DNA of 64,000 bases, taken from assembly GCF_009569385.1 (NCBI RefSeq), contig NZ_WBOF01000001.1, forward strand, positions 2,738,001-2,802,000. The letters run 5' to 3'. The stretch comes from Streptomyces kaniharaensis. GTDB lineage: Bacteria > Actinomycetota > Actinomycetes > Streptomycetales > Streptomycetaceae. This document shows, in pieces, positions 36,101 through 45,520 of the stretch. The notes beneath the pieces were generated by a model. It worked only from the letters and a program-made list of their open reading frames with translations. It was not told the origin of the DNA and ran no database searches. Every line of letters starts with the position of its first letter. The first letter of the stretch is position 1. Both the position numbers and the translations under genes were made by a program.

Positions 36101-36230
36101 GATGGTTCCCCCGTGTGACGGCAGTCGGACGACTGCCTGCTGACGGTCGCACAGACTATCGACCGGAAAGCCGCGGCAACACTCGGGTGATCATCTGATA
36201 CAGATTCAGAACGGGATCGGCACGAAGCAC

Positions 36231-36263
36231 CGCAGGGGCGCACCGAGCCGGCACGCCCCTGCG
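36231..36263 (-). terminator. Terminator hairpin of the hisC-type gene
   Basis: CGCAGGGGCG (36231-36240) and complement (36254-36263) with a 13-base loop, just past the aminotransferase stop at 36277. Confidence 0.65.
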
Positions 36264-36276
36264 GGTACGGGGAAGG

Positions 36277-37353
36277 TCAGAGCGTCTTGCGGAACGCCTC
36301 GGCCACCGAGAGGAAGATCGAGTTGCCCTCGGCCTCGCCGATCGAGACCCGGACGCCCTCCGGGAACGGCCGGACGATCACCCCGGCCTCGGTGGCCGCG
36401 GCGGCGAACTCCGCGGAGCGCTCGCCGAGCGGCAGCCAGACGAAGTTGGCCTGCGAGTCCGGGATCTCCCAGCCCTGTGCGCGCAGCCCGGCGACCACCC
36501 GGGCCCGCTCCTCGACCAGCGCCTCGACCCGCACCAGCAGCGCCTCCTCGGCGCGCAGCGAGGCGACCGCGGCGTTCTGGGCGAGCTGGCTCACGCCGAA
36601 CGGGACGGCGGTCTTGCGCAGCGCGGTCGCCACCTGCTCGTGGGCGATCGCGAAGCCGACCCGCAGGCCCGCGAGGCCGTACGCCTTGGAGAAGGTGCGC
36701 AGCACGCAGACGTTCGGGCGGTCCCGGTAGAGGTCGATGCCGTTGGGGACCTCGGGGTCGCGGATGAACTCGATGTAGGCCTCGTCGACGACGACCAGGA
36801 CGTCGCGCGGCACCGCGTCGATGAAGCGCTCCAGCTCGGCGCGGTGGATCACGTTGCCGGTGGGGTTGTTGGGGTTGCAGACGAAGATCAGCCGGGTGTT
36901 GGGCGTGATCGCGGCGAGCATCGCGTCCAGGTCGTGGTCCCCGGCGGCGGTGATCGGCACCGGGACGGGCGTGGCGCCGGCGACCTGGGTGATGATCGGG
37001 TAAGCCTCGAAGGAGCGCCAGGCGAAGATCACCTCGTCGCCCGGGCCCGCCGTGGCGAGGATCAGCGACTGGGCGACGCCGACCGAGCCGGTGCCGGTGG
37101 CGATGTGCTCGACGGGCACGCCGAAGCGCTCGGCGAGCTCCTCCGTCAGCCCGGTGACCGCCATGTCGGGGTACCGGTTGAACGAGCCCGCCGCCGTGAC
37201 CGCCGCCTCCAGCACGCCGGGCAGCGGCTCGTACGGGTTCTCGTTGGAGGACAGCTTGTAGGCGTCGGCGCCGGCCGGCTTGCCGGGCTTGTAGGTGGGG
37301 ATGCCGTCCAGGGTCGGCCGCAGTCGCGGGCCCTGCGCAGACGTACCACTCAC
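36277..37353 (-). CDS. Histidinol-phosphate/aromatic aminotransferase
   Basis: A PLP-dependent fold-type I aminotransferase of 358 aa, HisC family. Visible are [15 protein letters not shown], the glycine-rich [12 protein letters not shown], the substrate region [18 protein letters not shown] (Asp contacting the PLP nitrogen), the Schiff-base Lys in [19 protein letters not shown] and [12 protein letters not shown]. No other his genes are nearby, so it may serve as a second histidinol-phosphate transaminase or as an aromatic aminotransferase, which this subgroup often is. GTG at 37353 gives the usual N-terminus. It is divergent from a LacI regulator. Confidence 0.88.
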   Translation of the reverse strand: MSGTSAQGPRLRPTLDGIPTYKPGKPAGADAYKLSSNENPYEPLPGVLEAAVTAAGSFNRYPDMAVTGLTEELAERFGVPVEHIATGTGSVGVAQSLILATAGPGDEVIFAWRSFEAYPIITQVAGATPVPVPITAAGDHDLDAMLAAITPNTRLIFVCNPNNPTGNVIHRAELERFIDAVPRDVLVVVDEAYIEFIRDPEVPNGIDLYRDRPNVCVLRTFSKAYGLAGLRVGFAIAHEQVATALRKTAVPFGVSQLAQNAAVASLRAEEALLVRVEALVEERARVVAGLRAQGWEIPDSQANFVWLPLGERSAEFAAAATEAGVIVRPFPEGVRVSIGEAEGNSIFLSVAEAFRKTL

Positions 37354-37679
37354 GGTCCTTCTCCTTCTCGTTCTCTCCGCGCCTCGTGGGCGCGTGTTCT
37401 CCGGTGCGTACGCCTCGGGTGCGTGCGCCGGACCACCCCGGTCGGGTGCCCCGCACGATACCGACCGCCCTCACCCGTAGGAGTGAGATGGCCGGTCGGT
37501 TTACAGGTGCAGATCAGCCATTCTGCCGGGTTCCAGTGGCACATGTCAGAGGTAAGACGGCAGGTTTCGGACGGGTATCGAAGGGGCGCACCCCGGCTCA
37601 CTCGTGGAGAAACGTATCTCCAAGGGCTCCCGATGCGCCGGTCACAGACCCTTGTCAGGAGCCATACGATCGGTCCGCC
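37354..37679. other. Divergent intergenic region, no gene seen
   Basis: A 326-base gap between the aminotransferase (-) and the LacI regulator (+). It must hold both promoters. No convincing palindromic operator, hairpin or small gene was found; the AGGAG at about 37657 is too far (about 19 bases) from the LacI ATG to be its ribosome site. Confidence 0.5.
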
Positions 37680-38837
37680 ATGACAGCAGCAGCCAACCAG
37701 AGCGGTCGGCGACCCACCACCTCACGGCGTCTGGAGCGGGCCGGCATCCGGGATGTGGCAGCAGCCGCCGGAGTGTCGATCACCACCGTCTCCGACGCGC
37801 TGAACGGGAAGGGCCGCCTGCCCGACGAGACCAGAAGCCGGGTGCGCGAGGTCGCCGAGCGCCTCGGCTACCGCCCCTCGGCGGCGGCCCGCACCCTGCG
37901 CACCGGACGGTCCGGCCTGATCGGGCTGACCGTCACGACCTACGGTGAAGAGCCGTTCACCTTCACCGAGTTCGCGTACTTCGCCGAGATGGCCCGGGCC
38001 GCCACCAGCGCCGCCCTCGGCCGCGGCTACGCGCTGGTGGTGCTGCCCGCCTCCTCCCGGCACGACGTCTGGGGCAACATCGCCCTGGACGGCACCGTGG
38101 TGATCGACCCGCCCGACCAGGACCCGCTGGTCAGCGAGCTCTACCGGTCCGGCGTCCCGGTGGTCAGCGACGGCAAGCCCGGCAACTGCCCGGTCACCGC
38201 CTGGGTCGACAACGACCACGAGGCCGCCGTGCTCGGCATCCTCGACCACCTCTCCGAGGCCGGCGCCCGCCGGATCGGCCTGCTCACCGGCACCAGCACC
38301 GACACCTACACCCGGCTCTCCACCGAGGCCTACCTCGGCTGGTGCGCCAAGGTCGGCCAGGAGCCGGTGTACGAGGCCTACCCCGCGCACGACCCGGCCG
38401 CCGGCGCCGTCGCGGCCGACCGACTGCTCGCCCGCCCCGACCGCCCGGACGCCGTCTACGGCCTGTTCGACCCCAACGGCACCGACCTGCTCGCCGCCGC
38501 CCGCCGCTACGGCCTGCGGGTGCCCGACGACCTGCTGCTGGTCTGCTGCAGCGAGAGCGACGTCTACGCCTCCACCGAGCCGCCGATCACCACGCTCTCA
38601 CTCAAGCCGCGCCGGATCGGCACGACCGTCGTCAACCTGCTCATCGACGCCATCGAGGGAGTCGACTCCGGCACCGGCGTCGACATCGCCCGGCTCTTCC
38701 CACCGCGCTTCCGCACCGCCGGCACCGGCCCGCCGCCGGGCACCCTGATGCCCACCGAGCTGATCGTCCGCGCATCCTCCCAGCGCCGGAGCCCGCGCAC
38801 CACCGTCAGCGCTCCCCGCCCCCCGGGCGAGGTCTAG
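37680..38837 (+). CDS. LacI-family transcriptional regulator
   Basis: A 385-aa repressor/activator responding to a small ligand, usually a sugar. The N-terminal helix-turn-helix (about 20-75) reads RDVAAAAGVSITTVSDALNG and VREVAERLGYRPSAAARTLR. The periplasmic-binding-like domain follows from GLIGLTVTTYGEEPFTF, with DGTVVIDPPDQDPLV, CPVTAWVDNDHEAAVLGILD and the C-terminal ITTLSLKPRRIGTTVVNLLI. ATG 37680 gives a natural N-terminus; no good ribosome site is seen, so translation may be leaderless. Its target is not evident. Confidence 0.9.
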   Translation: MTAAANQSGRRPTTSRRLERAGIRDVAAAAGVSITTVSDALNGKGRLPDETRSRVREVAERLGYRPSAAARTLRTGRSGLIGLTVTTYGEEPFTFTEFAYFAEMARAATSAALGRGYALVVLPASSRHDVWGNIALDGTVVIDPPDQDPLVSELYRSGVPVVSDGKPGNCPVTAWVDNDHEAAVLGILDHLSEAGARRIGLLTGTSTDTYTRLSTEAYLGWCAKVGQEPVYEAYPAHDPAAGAVAADRLLARPDRPDAVYGLFDPNGTDLLAAARRYGLRVPDDLLLVCCSESDVYASTEPPITTLSLKPRRIGTTVVNLLIDAIEGVDSGTGVDIARLFPPRFRTAGTGPPPGTLMPTELIVRASSQRRSPRTTVSAPRPPGEV

Positions 38838-38950
38838 ACCATAACGAGCCGGGACAAAACGGACCTCGCGGGACGGCCCGGCTGACGCTCCGGAGATTGG
38901 ATACCCACCAGGTGACGACGCCGGGAGAGTGGTCTTCCTATGATGGGCGA

Positions 38951-40174
38951 ATGACACCCGAGGACCGCTTCCCCGGGCCTGAACACCCCGACTCAGGCCC
39001 CCGCCACCAGCCGGCCCTCGATGTGCTGCCGTACGGCACCTACTACGAACCGGAACCCGGACCGGGCTACTCCGGCACGCAGTACGACGAGACCTACACC
39101 GGCTACGGCGGCGCCCGCTACCTGGAACAGCACTGGCCCTCCGACGGCCAGGGCCACGGACACACCGTTCACGCGCCGATGTTCTCCCACGAGAGCCACC
39201 CCGGCTACGAGCCGACCCTGCCCGACCAGCCCTCGCCCGCCCTCCAGTTCGACCAACTCGACCAGCTCCCCGGGCGCGACGACCCGCCGACGATCGAACT
39301 CGGTCCGCCGCTCCCCGAGCCCGGCACGCCCACGTACCCGTACCCGGCACCCGCCCCCGACGAGCCCCCGGGCCCGCTCTACGTCGTCGGCGACGTCCAC
39401 GGCTACCTCGAGGAACTGCTCGCCGAACTCCGCCACCAGGGCCTCATCGACGCCGACGGCCACTGGGCCGCAGGCCGCGCCCGGATCTGGTTCCTCGGCG
39501 ACTTCACCGACCGCGGCCCGGACGGCATCGGCGTCATCGACCTGGTCATGCAGCTCGCCGCCGAGGCCGCCGCGGCCGGCGGCTACTGCCGGGCCCTGAT
39601 GGGCAATCACGAACTGCTCTTCCTCGGTGCCGCCAGGTACGGCGACGAACCCGTCCAGTCCACCGCGGGCACCGCCTCCTTCCTCGCCGCCTGGCGACTC
39701 AACGGCGGCCAGCAGCACGACCTCGACCGCCTCCAGGCGCACCACATCAGCTGGCTCTCCCGGCTGCCCGCCATCGCCATCGAGGACGGCCACCTGCTGC
39801 TGCACTCCGACACCACCGCCTACCTGGAGTACGGCGAGTCCATCCCCGACGTCAACGACGCCGTCCACAAGCTGCTCGCCGACGAGGGCGTGGACGAGTG
39901 GTGGGACTGCTTCCGCCGCTTCACCAAGCGCTTCGCCTTCCGCGGTGAGGCCGGCCCGATGGCCGTCCACGAGCTCCTCGACACCTACGGCGGCACCCGG
40001 ATCGTGCACGGGCACAGCCCGATCCCGTACCTCACCGGCGCGGTGCACGCTGACGACGGCGCGCCGCCGCACATCCCCGGCCCGTACGTCTACGCCGACG
40101 ACCTCGCCGTCGCCATGGACGGCGGCGTCACCATGGAAGGGCGCCTGCTCATCGCCCGACTACCCGTCAACTGA
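38951..40174 (+). CDS. Metallophosphoesterase with disordered N-terminal extension
   Basis: A 407-aa protein. The first 135 residues are Pro/Tyr/Asp/Gly-rich and probably disordered. The calcineurin-like phosphoesterase core then shows all metal-site motifs: VVGDVHG (about 147), FLGDFTDRGPDG, LMGNHELL, LLLHSDTTAYLE and RIVHGHSPIP. This arrangement resembles PrpE/ApaH-type protein or nucleotide phosphatases. No signal peptide is seen. The gene stands alone between the LacI regulator and a membrane protein. Confidence 0.88.
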   Translation: MTPEDRFPGPEHPDSGPRHQPALDVLPYGTYYEPEPGPGYSGTQYDETYTGYGGARYLEQHWPSDGQGHGHTVHAPMFSHESHPGYEPTLPDQPSPALQFDQLDQLPGRDDPPTIELGPPLPEPGTPTYPYPAPAPDEPPGPLYVVGDVHGYLEELLAELRHQGLIDADGHWAAGRARIWFLGDFTDRGPDGIGVIDLVMQLAAEAAAAGGYCRALMGNHELLFLGAARYGDEPVQSTAGTASFLAAWRLNGGQQHDLDRLQAHHISWLSRLPAIAIEDGHLLLHSDTTAYLEYGESIPDVNDAVHKLLADEGVDEWWDCFRRFTKRFAFRGEAGPMAVHELLDTYGGTRIVHGHSPIPYLTGAVHADDGAPPHIPGPYVYADDLAVAMDGGVTMEGRLLIARLPVN

Positions 40175-40399
40175 CACACGGACAGAACAGCTGTTCCCGG
40201 CGCCCGGGCCGCCGCACGCGCGCGGCCCGGGGCGCGAAATTCCGGAAACCGACTGTCACCATGGCCGCACCCGCCCCTACCATGAGGCACACCACACCCG
40301 GCCGCCCGTCCGGCGGCCCGCCTCCGCGCCCGATTCGGCGTCCCTGAGGGCCTTGCCCCTGGGGCGGAGCGAACCGGGGTCCGCATGAACGGGGTCCCC

Positions 40400-41266
40400 A
40401 TGACCAACCCCCCGCCGCTGCACGCCGAGGACCGCCCGGAGTACGAGCGACTCCTCGCCGAAGCCCTCCGCGACGGCACCGTGCTCACCGCCCTGCGCGC
40501 GCCCGGCGCACTCACCGCCGCCGAGCTGCGCATCCGCGCCCTGCGCGACGCCGACGCCATCGCCGCCGCGGCCGACACCGAGTACCGGCACTACACACAG
40601 CTCCGCGACAGCCTCCGCAACACGCCACCGCCCCCGGAAGGCACCGAACCCACCGCCCCCGGCCTGCTCACCCAGCTGCGCTCCGCCGACGGCGGCGCCG
40701 GGCTCTTCCCCGTCCTCACCGTGCTCACCCCGGTCCTGGCCTGGGCCGCGGCGCTCGTCCTGCTCGTCCTCGGCTACACGCTGCGCGCCGCCGACCCCGA
40801 CCTCACCCTCGCCCGCTCCCTCCTCACCGCCGGCTGGGTCGCCCTCGCGGCCGGCGTCGTCGCGATGACCGTCGGCCTCGTCGGACTCGTCCTCACCGCG
40901 TTACGCGACGGCTCCGCCGCACCCGCCGGCACCGACCCCGAACTCGCGCGCGAACTCGCCGAGGCCCGCCGCGCATGGCGCACCGCGCTGCGCGATCGCG
41001 GCCTCCTGCCGTACCTGCACGCGAGCCTCCCGGCCGTTCCGGCCACCGGCGCCCGGCCCGTCAGCAACCCCGACGCCACCGGCCCCGACTTCACCAGCCC
41101 GGACTTCAGCAGCCCCGGCTACACCCCGCCCGGTTTCACGGGCCCCGGCGCCGAGGGCATCACCGGCCCCGAAGGCCGCGAGTCCCGCCCCGCCGCCTTC
41201 ACCACCCCCGACTTCACCGGCCCCGGCTACACCCCACCGGGCTTCACCGGCCCCGACGAGGTCTGA
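40400..41266 (+). CDS. Membrane protein with two helices and repeat-rich C-terminus
   Basis: About 288 aa. A cytoplasmic helical part (residues 1-85, with AEDRPEYERLLAEALRDGTV and ALRDADAIAAAADTEYRHYT) precedes two membrane helices (LFPVLTVLTPVLAWAAALVL and WVALAAGVVAMTVGLVGLVL), then an Ala/Arg-rich segment and a tail of imperfect repeats: GPDFTSPDFSSPGYTPPGFT and TPDFTGPGYTPPGFTGPD. I do not recognise the family. The ATG at 40385 is an alternative start; both have a CGGGGTCC stretch just upstream. Confidence 0.72.
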   Translation: MTNPPPLHAEDRPEYERLLAEALRDGTVLTALRAPGALTAAELRIRALRDADAIAAAADTEYRHYTQLRDSLRNTPPPPEGTEPTAPGLLTQLRSADGGAGLFPVLTVLTPVLAWAAALVLLVLGYTLRAADPDLTLARSLLTAGWVALAAGVVAMTVGLVGLVLTALRDGSAAPAGTDPELARELAEARRAWRTALRDRGLLPYLHASLPAVPATGARPVSNPDATGPDFTSPDFSSPGYTPPGFTGPGAEGITGPEGRESRPAAFTTPDFTGPGYTPPGFTGPDEV

Positions 41267-41355
41267 GGCGCGCCGCAGCACGACCGCCCGTCCGATTGAG
41301 CTACAGTCCGTTAAATCGTGACCACCCTCAGTCAGTCAGGCGCGTGCGAGCACCC

Positions 41356-43149
41356 ATGACTCAGACCGACCAGTCCGCGCTGCCGACACCCGGTACCGGC
41401 GACGGCCACCCGCCCCGCGGCCGCGCCCGGCACGCACCGGGCGCGACCGGCCTGCTGGCCCGACTCGGCTGGGCGACCGGACGCCGGACCGCCTCGCCCG
41501 CCCCCCGAACCCGCGAGGACGAGCTGCTCGCCGTGCACCCGGCGCTGGTCCGGGACGCCGGCCTGCTCGCCGAGGTCCGCGCCGACCTGACCCCGGCCGC
41601 CGCGCGGGCCGAGAACCTCACGCTGGCCACCGCCGCACTGACCGGCCACGGCATCCCGTACGTCCTGGCCGAGGACGCCCGCCGGCCCGACGAGCCCGAA
41701 CGCCACCACGTCGCCGTCCCGTTGGAGCACCGCGCCGCCGCGCTCCAGGCCCTGGAGACCGCCTGCGCCGGCCGGCACGTCTACCTCGAACCGATCAGCT
41801 GGGGCCCGGGGCCCGGACCGGGCCTCGCCCCCGGCCTCACCGCCGCCGTCGCCGCCGCCGAGGCCTGCCCCGACCAGGCCGACGCCCCGCAGCGGCTGAT
41901 CCGCGGCGTCCGGGTGTTCCGGCCGTTCGTCACCCCGTCGCGGAGCCTGCGGTACGGCGCCGAGCACGGCTGCGAGATCAAGTTCTGGCAGCCGTGCGAC
42001 GGCCCCGACGGCGGCGCGATCGTCCCGTACGGCGACACCCGCGCCGGCTGGTGGGTGCCCTCGCTCGCCCCGGCCGCCCGCGTCACCGTCGCCGGCCGGC
42101 ACCACGGCGTCCCGGCCGCCTTCGCCCGGCGGCTGGTCGAGGACGTCGACTTCCCGATCGACGCCGTCTACACCTGGGTGGACGACACCGACCCGCGCTG
42201 GCGCGAACGCTGCGCCCGAAGCGCCGTACCCACCCCGCCGAGCGCCGCCGGCCGGCCGCACGGCACCGAACCGGAACGGTTCCGCAACCGTGACGAACTC
42301 CGGTACAGCCTGCGCTCGTTGGCGATGTACGCGCCGTGGATCCGGCACGTCCACCTGGTCACCGACGACCAGGTCCCCGACTGGCTGGACACCGGACACC
42401 CGGGCATCACCGTCGTCCCGCACCGCGAGCTGTTCGACGACCCGAGCGTGCTGCCGGTCTTCAACTCCCGTGCGATCGAGTCCCAGCTGCACCGGATCGA
42501 GGGACTCACCGAGCACTTCGTCTACTTCAACGACGACATGTTCCTCGGCCGCGAGCTGGGCCCCGGCTTCTTCTTCCAGAGCAACGGCGCCGCCCGGCTC
42601 TTCCAGGACGCGGTCATCCCGCCGAACGCCGTCCGCTCCGAGGACGACGCCTACACGGCCGGACAGAAGAACACCCGGGACGCCGTCGCCGGGAGGCACG
42701 GCCGCACCCCCGTCCGGACGTTCAGCCACGCCCCCCGGGCCGCCCACCGCAGCCTGCTGGCGCTCAACACGACGGAGTTCACGGCCGAACTGAACCGGAC
42801 CGCCGCCGAGACCTTCCGGGCCCACGGCAGCCTCTCCCCGTTCACCCTCTACGGGTACACCGCCTACCTCACGGGCCGGGCCGTCTTCGCCGAGGCCGAC
42901 GAGGTGTTCCTCGACATCGGCCGGCCGGACGGGCTGCGGCGGCTGCCCGAACTGCTCGCCGAGCGGCGGGCGGCGGTCTTCTGCCTGAACGACGTCACCA
43001 CCGGGGTCGTCGATCCCGCCGTCCAGGACGCCGCCGTCCGGGCGTTCCTCGACGCGTACCTCCCCGTCCCCGGCCCCTTCGAGAAGCCCGTGCCGCCCTC
43101 GCTCCCACAGCCCGCCCGACCGGCCCCGGTGAACGCCCTGATCGAGTGA
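41356..43149 (+). CDS. Stealth-family capsular polysaccharide phosphotransferase
   Basis: A 597-aa protein with the four Stealth conserved regions: CR1 DFPIDAVYTWVDDTDPRWRE; CR2 RFRNRDELRYSLRSLAMYAP through WIRHVHLVTDDQVPDWL and NSRAIESQLHRIEGLTEHFV to YFNDDMFLG; CR3 TFSHAPRAAHRSLL; and CR4 near VFCLNDVTTGV. Stealth proteins transfer sugar-1-phosphate units (hexose-1-phosphoryltransferases) in surface polysaccharide synthesis. The N-terminal 290 residues are a less conserved region with PYVLAEDARRPDEPERHHVA. ATG 41356 is taken since the upstream frame overlaps the previous gene. No other glycan genes lie beside it. Confidence 0.9.
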   Translation: MTQTDQSALPTPGTGDGHPPRGRARHAPGATGLLARLGWATGRRTASPAPRTREDELLAVHPALVRDAGLLAEVRADLTPAAARAENLTLATAALTGHGIPYVLAEDARRPDEPERHHVAVPLEHRAAALQALETACAGRHVYLEPISWGPGPGPGLAPGLTAAVAAAEACPDQADAPQRLIRGVRVFRPFVTPSRSLRYGAEHGCEIKFWQPCDGPDGGAIVPYGDTRAGWWVPSLAPAARVTVAGRHHGVPAAFARRLVEDVDFPIDAVYTWVDDTDPRWRERCARSAVPTPPSAAGRPHGTEPERFRNRDELRYSLRSLAMYAPWIRHVHLVTDDQVPDWLDTGHPGITVVPHRELFDDPSVLPVFNSRAIESQLHRIEGLTEHFVYFNDDMFLGRELGPGFFFQSNGAARLFQDAVIPPNAVRSEDDAYTAGQKNTRDAVAGRHGRTPVRTFSHAPRAAHRSLLALNTTEFTAELNRTAAETFRAHGSLSPFTLYGYTAYLTGRAVFAEADEVFLDIGRPDGLRRLPELLAERRAAVFCLNDVTTGVVDPAVQDAAVRAFLDAYLPVPGPFEKPVPPSLPQPARPAPVNALIE

Positions 43150-43320
43150 AGCCCCGTGGCCGCCGGGGCGATGTCCCTCCGGGCACGCGGGCCCCTCCCG
43201 CACAAGGGTGATGCCGACGGGCCATCGGAGCGACCGTCACGTGTCGATCACCCGGACGCGCCGCCCGTGCGCCTCATCTTGGCAGACACACCCCACACCG
43301 GCCCGCCGTTCGGAGACCGC

Positions 43321-44685
43321 ATGCCCGCCGCCAACCGCCCCACCCACCGCCGTCGCCTGCGCGGCACGCTCGCCCTCGTCACCGCAGCCCTGACAGCCGT
43401 GCTGCTGCCCGGCACCTGGCAGACCGCACACGCCGACCCGGGACAGACCAGGGACATCAGACCCGCCGCCCCGGGCGCGCCGCTGACCTGGGGGAGCAAC
43501 GAGAGCGGCGAGCTCGGCGACGGCTCCATCGCCCCGCGGAGCCTCGCCCCCGGGCGCGTCTGCGGCGGCGCCCCGTGCACCAGCCCGCTGCACGACACCA
43601 TCGCGCTCTCCGCCAACGGCAGCCACACCCTGGCCCTCCAATCCGACGGCACCGTCCTCGCCTGGGGATCCAACCTCTTCGGCCAGCTCGGCATCGGCAC
43701 GACCACCACGTCCACCACCCCGGCGAGAGTCTGCGCCCCCGGCGCGACCGCGCCCTGCACCAGTTTCCTGAACAACGTCGTCGCCGTCGCGGCCGGCGGC
43801 GGCCATAGCCTGGCCCTGCGCGCCGACGGCACCATCCTCGCCTGGGGCGACAACCTCTACGGCGAACTCGGCAACGGCACCAACGGCAACTCCACCACCC
43901 CGGTCCAGGTCTGCGCGATCGGCACCTGCGGCGCCCCACTGGGCAACGTGGTCTCCATCGCCGCCGGCTTCTCCCACAGCCTGGCACTGCTCGGCAACGG
44001 CCTCATCGTCGCCTGGGGGGACAACGCCAACGGCCAGCTCGGCGACGGCACCACCACCAACCGCAACATGCCCGTCATCACCACATCCGGTGACTACGGC
44101 GCCATCGCAGCCGGCTTCAGCCACAGCCTGGCCCTGCGCACGGACGGCACCGTCTACGCCTGGGGCGACAACACCTACGGCGAACTCGGCGACGGGACCA
44201 ACACCGAGCGGCACACCCCCACCCAGGTCTGCGCCCCGAGCACCTGCGACAGCGCCAAGCTGAGCGGCATCGCCGCCATCTCCGCCGAAGGCTTCCACAG
44301 CGTGGCACTGCGCTCGGAGGGCACCGTCCGCGCCTGGGGAAGCAACGGCTTCGGCCAGCTCGGCGACGGCACCAACACCGACGCCAACCTGCCCGTCCGG
44401 GTCTGCGCCCCCGGCGCGACCGCGCCCTGCGGCACATTCCTGACCGGCATCAGTGCCGTCGCCGGCGGCTACCAACACACCTTGGCCCTGCGATCCGACG
44501 GCGGGGTGCACAGCTGGGGGGCCAACTACGCCGGCCAGCTGGGGAACGGCACCACCAGCAACAGCAACACCCCGGTCCGGGTCTGCCAAGTCAACAGCTG
44601 CGCCGACCAGCTGACCGGCATCAGCGCCGTCGCCGCCGACAACTACTCCAGCCTGGCGCTGTCCCGCTCCGCGACCGGCACCTGA
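43321..44685 (+). CDS. Secreted RCC1-like seven-bladed propeller protein
   Basis: A 454-aa exported protein. The signal peptide (RRRLRGTLALVTAALTAVLL, cleavage near THADP) is followed by seven RCC1-type repeats, each with W-G-x-N-x-x-G-x-L-G-x-G: WGSNESGELGDGS, WGSNLFGQLGIGT, WGDNLYGELGNGT, WGDNANGQLGDGT, WGDNTYGELGDGT, WGSNGFGQLGDGT and WGANYAGQLGNGT. Most blades carry a Cys pair in the loop after this motif (VCAPGATAPC, VCAIGTC, VCQVNSC), probably disulfides. RCC1 propellers bind partners; the ligand here is unknown. GGAG lies 6 bases before the ATG, and a terminator follows. Confidence 0.9.
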   Translation: MPAANRPTHRRRLRGTLALVTAALTAVLLPGTWQTAHADPGQTRDIRPAAPGAPLTWGSNESGELGDGSIAPRSLAPGRVCGGAPCTSPLHDTIALSANGSHTLALQSDGTVLAWGSNLFGQLGIGTTTTSTTPARVCAPGATAPCTSFLNNVVAVAAGGGHSLALRADGTILAWGDNLYGELGNGTNGNSTTPVQVCAIGTCGAPLGNVVSIAAGFSHSLALLGNGLIVAWGDNANGQLGDGTTTNRNMPVITTSGDYGAIAAGFSHSLALRTDGTVYAWGDNTYGELGDGTNTERHTPTQVCAPSTCDSAKLSGIAAISAEGFHSVALRSEGTVRAWGSNGFGQLGDGTNTDANLPVRVCAPGATAPCGTFLTGISAVAGGYQHTLALRSDGGVHSWGANYAGQLGNGTTSNSNTPVRVCQVNSCADQLTGISAVAADNYSSLALSRSATGT

Positions 44686-44711
44686 CCGCACCGAATAGCC
44701 TCTGATCGCAC

Positions 44712-44747
44712 CGCTGCCCCGGGAGCACCGCCGCTCCCGGGGCAGCG
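44712..44747. terminator. Bidirectional terminator after the RCC1-like gene
   Basis: Perfect 15-bp stem CGCTGCCCCGGGAGC (44712-44726) and complement (44733-44747), loop ACCGCC, between the RCC1-like gene (+) and the PIN toxin gene (-). Confidence 0.8.
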
Positions 44748-44811
44748 TCATGCGGCGACAACCGCGGGGAGCCGGATCCGGCGTCATGCCCGGGTAGTAC
44801 TCGGCCTTCAG

Positions 44812-45258
44812 TCAGGGACAGATCAGTTCGATGGTCGGAAAGTAGGTCCGATAGCGCGAGGCGTCGCGCGTGAGCAGCCGATATCCACGCACAGCCGCAT
44901 GCGCTCCGATGTAGAAGTCCGGCAGAGGTGAGATCTTCTGCCCGCCGCGCTTGCGGTACAGCAGAAATGCCTTGCCTGCCAGAAACCCTGCCTCGTAGGG
45001 GAGCGGCTCTCGCGCGAAGTCCTCGGCGGGCAGGACCGCGTCCAAGTCCTCGATCGCGGCATACGCCACCGAGACCTCCGCGTAGACGATCGGGTTGATC
45101 ACCACCTCCCCCTCGTCCTGGGCCTTGGACAACGCGGCCTCCGACCAATCGGCCCAGTTCTCATCGTCCGTCATCAGGTCGAGCAGCACGCAGGAGTCCA
45201 CCAAGGTCACCGGCCGGCCCCGGTCCGGGCCGACCAGCCTCAACCGACTACTCGCCAC
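44812..45258 (-). CDS. PIN-domain toxin (VapC-like), partner of an AbrB-type antitoxin
   Basis: A 148-aa predicted RNase. The PIN core starts at VTLVDSCVLLDLMTDDENWA (first Asp), continues with NPIVYAEVSVAYAAIEDLDA (central Glu) and ends with ISPLPDFYIGAHAAVRGYRL then LTRDASRYRTYFP (C-terminal Asp residues). GTG 45258 overlaps the antitoxin end by 11 bases; an internal GTG at 45210 would start just before the PIN core and is possible. The order antitoxin-toxin and the overlap fit a type II module. Confidence 0.85.
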   Translation of the reverse strand: MASSRLRLVGPDRGRPVTLVDSCVLLDLMTDDENWADWSEAALSKAQDEGEVVINPIVYAEVSVAYAAIEDLDAVLPAEDFAREPLPYEAGFLAGKAFLLYRKRGGQKISPLPDFYIGAHAAVRGYRLLTRDASRYRTYFPTIELICP

Positions 45259-45475
45259 GCAGTAGCTCCATGATCTCGTCCGTGGACATTCCGCCCGCGG
45301 CGCTTCCCCTCATCCGGCGGGCCACCCGCTGCCCTCTGGTGCCGTACCCCTCCCGGCGCACTATCCGCAGGACGCCGTCCTCCTCGATGACGTCCACCTC
45401 GTCCCCGGGTCGCAGACCGCACTTCTCGCGAAGGTCCGCGGGGATGGTGACCTGCCCCTTGCTGTTGAGCCGCAT
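45248..45475 (-). CDS. AbrB/SpoVT-type antitoxin
   Basis: A 75-aa DNA-binding antitoxin. The swapped-hairpin fold is seen in LNSKGQVTIPADLREKCGLR and PGDEVDVIEEDGVLRIVRRE, and the tail (STDEIMELLRGE) should contact the toxin. GGAGG lies 5 bases ahead of the ATG. Two exact 13-bp direct repeats just upstream are a likely autoregulatory operator. Confidence 0.88.
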   Translation of the reverse strand: MRLNSKGQVTIPADLREKCGLRPGDEVDVIEEDGVLRIVRREGYGTRGQRVARRMRGSAAGGMSTDEIMELLRGE

Positions 45476-45488
45476 CTCCCACCTCCTG

Positions 45489-45517
45489 TACCACGTAATA
45501 CCTCTACCACGTAATAC
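45489..45517. promoter_or_regulatory. Direct-repeat operator of the AbrB/PIN module
   Basis: TACCACGTAATAC occurs at 45489-45501 and again at 45505-45517, with a 16-bp period, 14 bases upstream of the antitoxin start. Its AT-rich core and location fit an AbrB-type binding site. Confidence 0.6.
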
Positions 45518-45520
45518 TAG

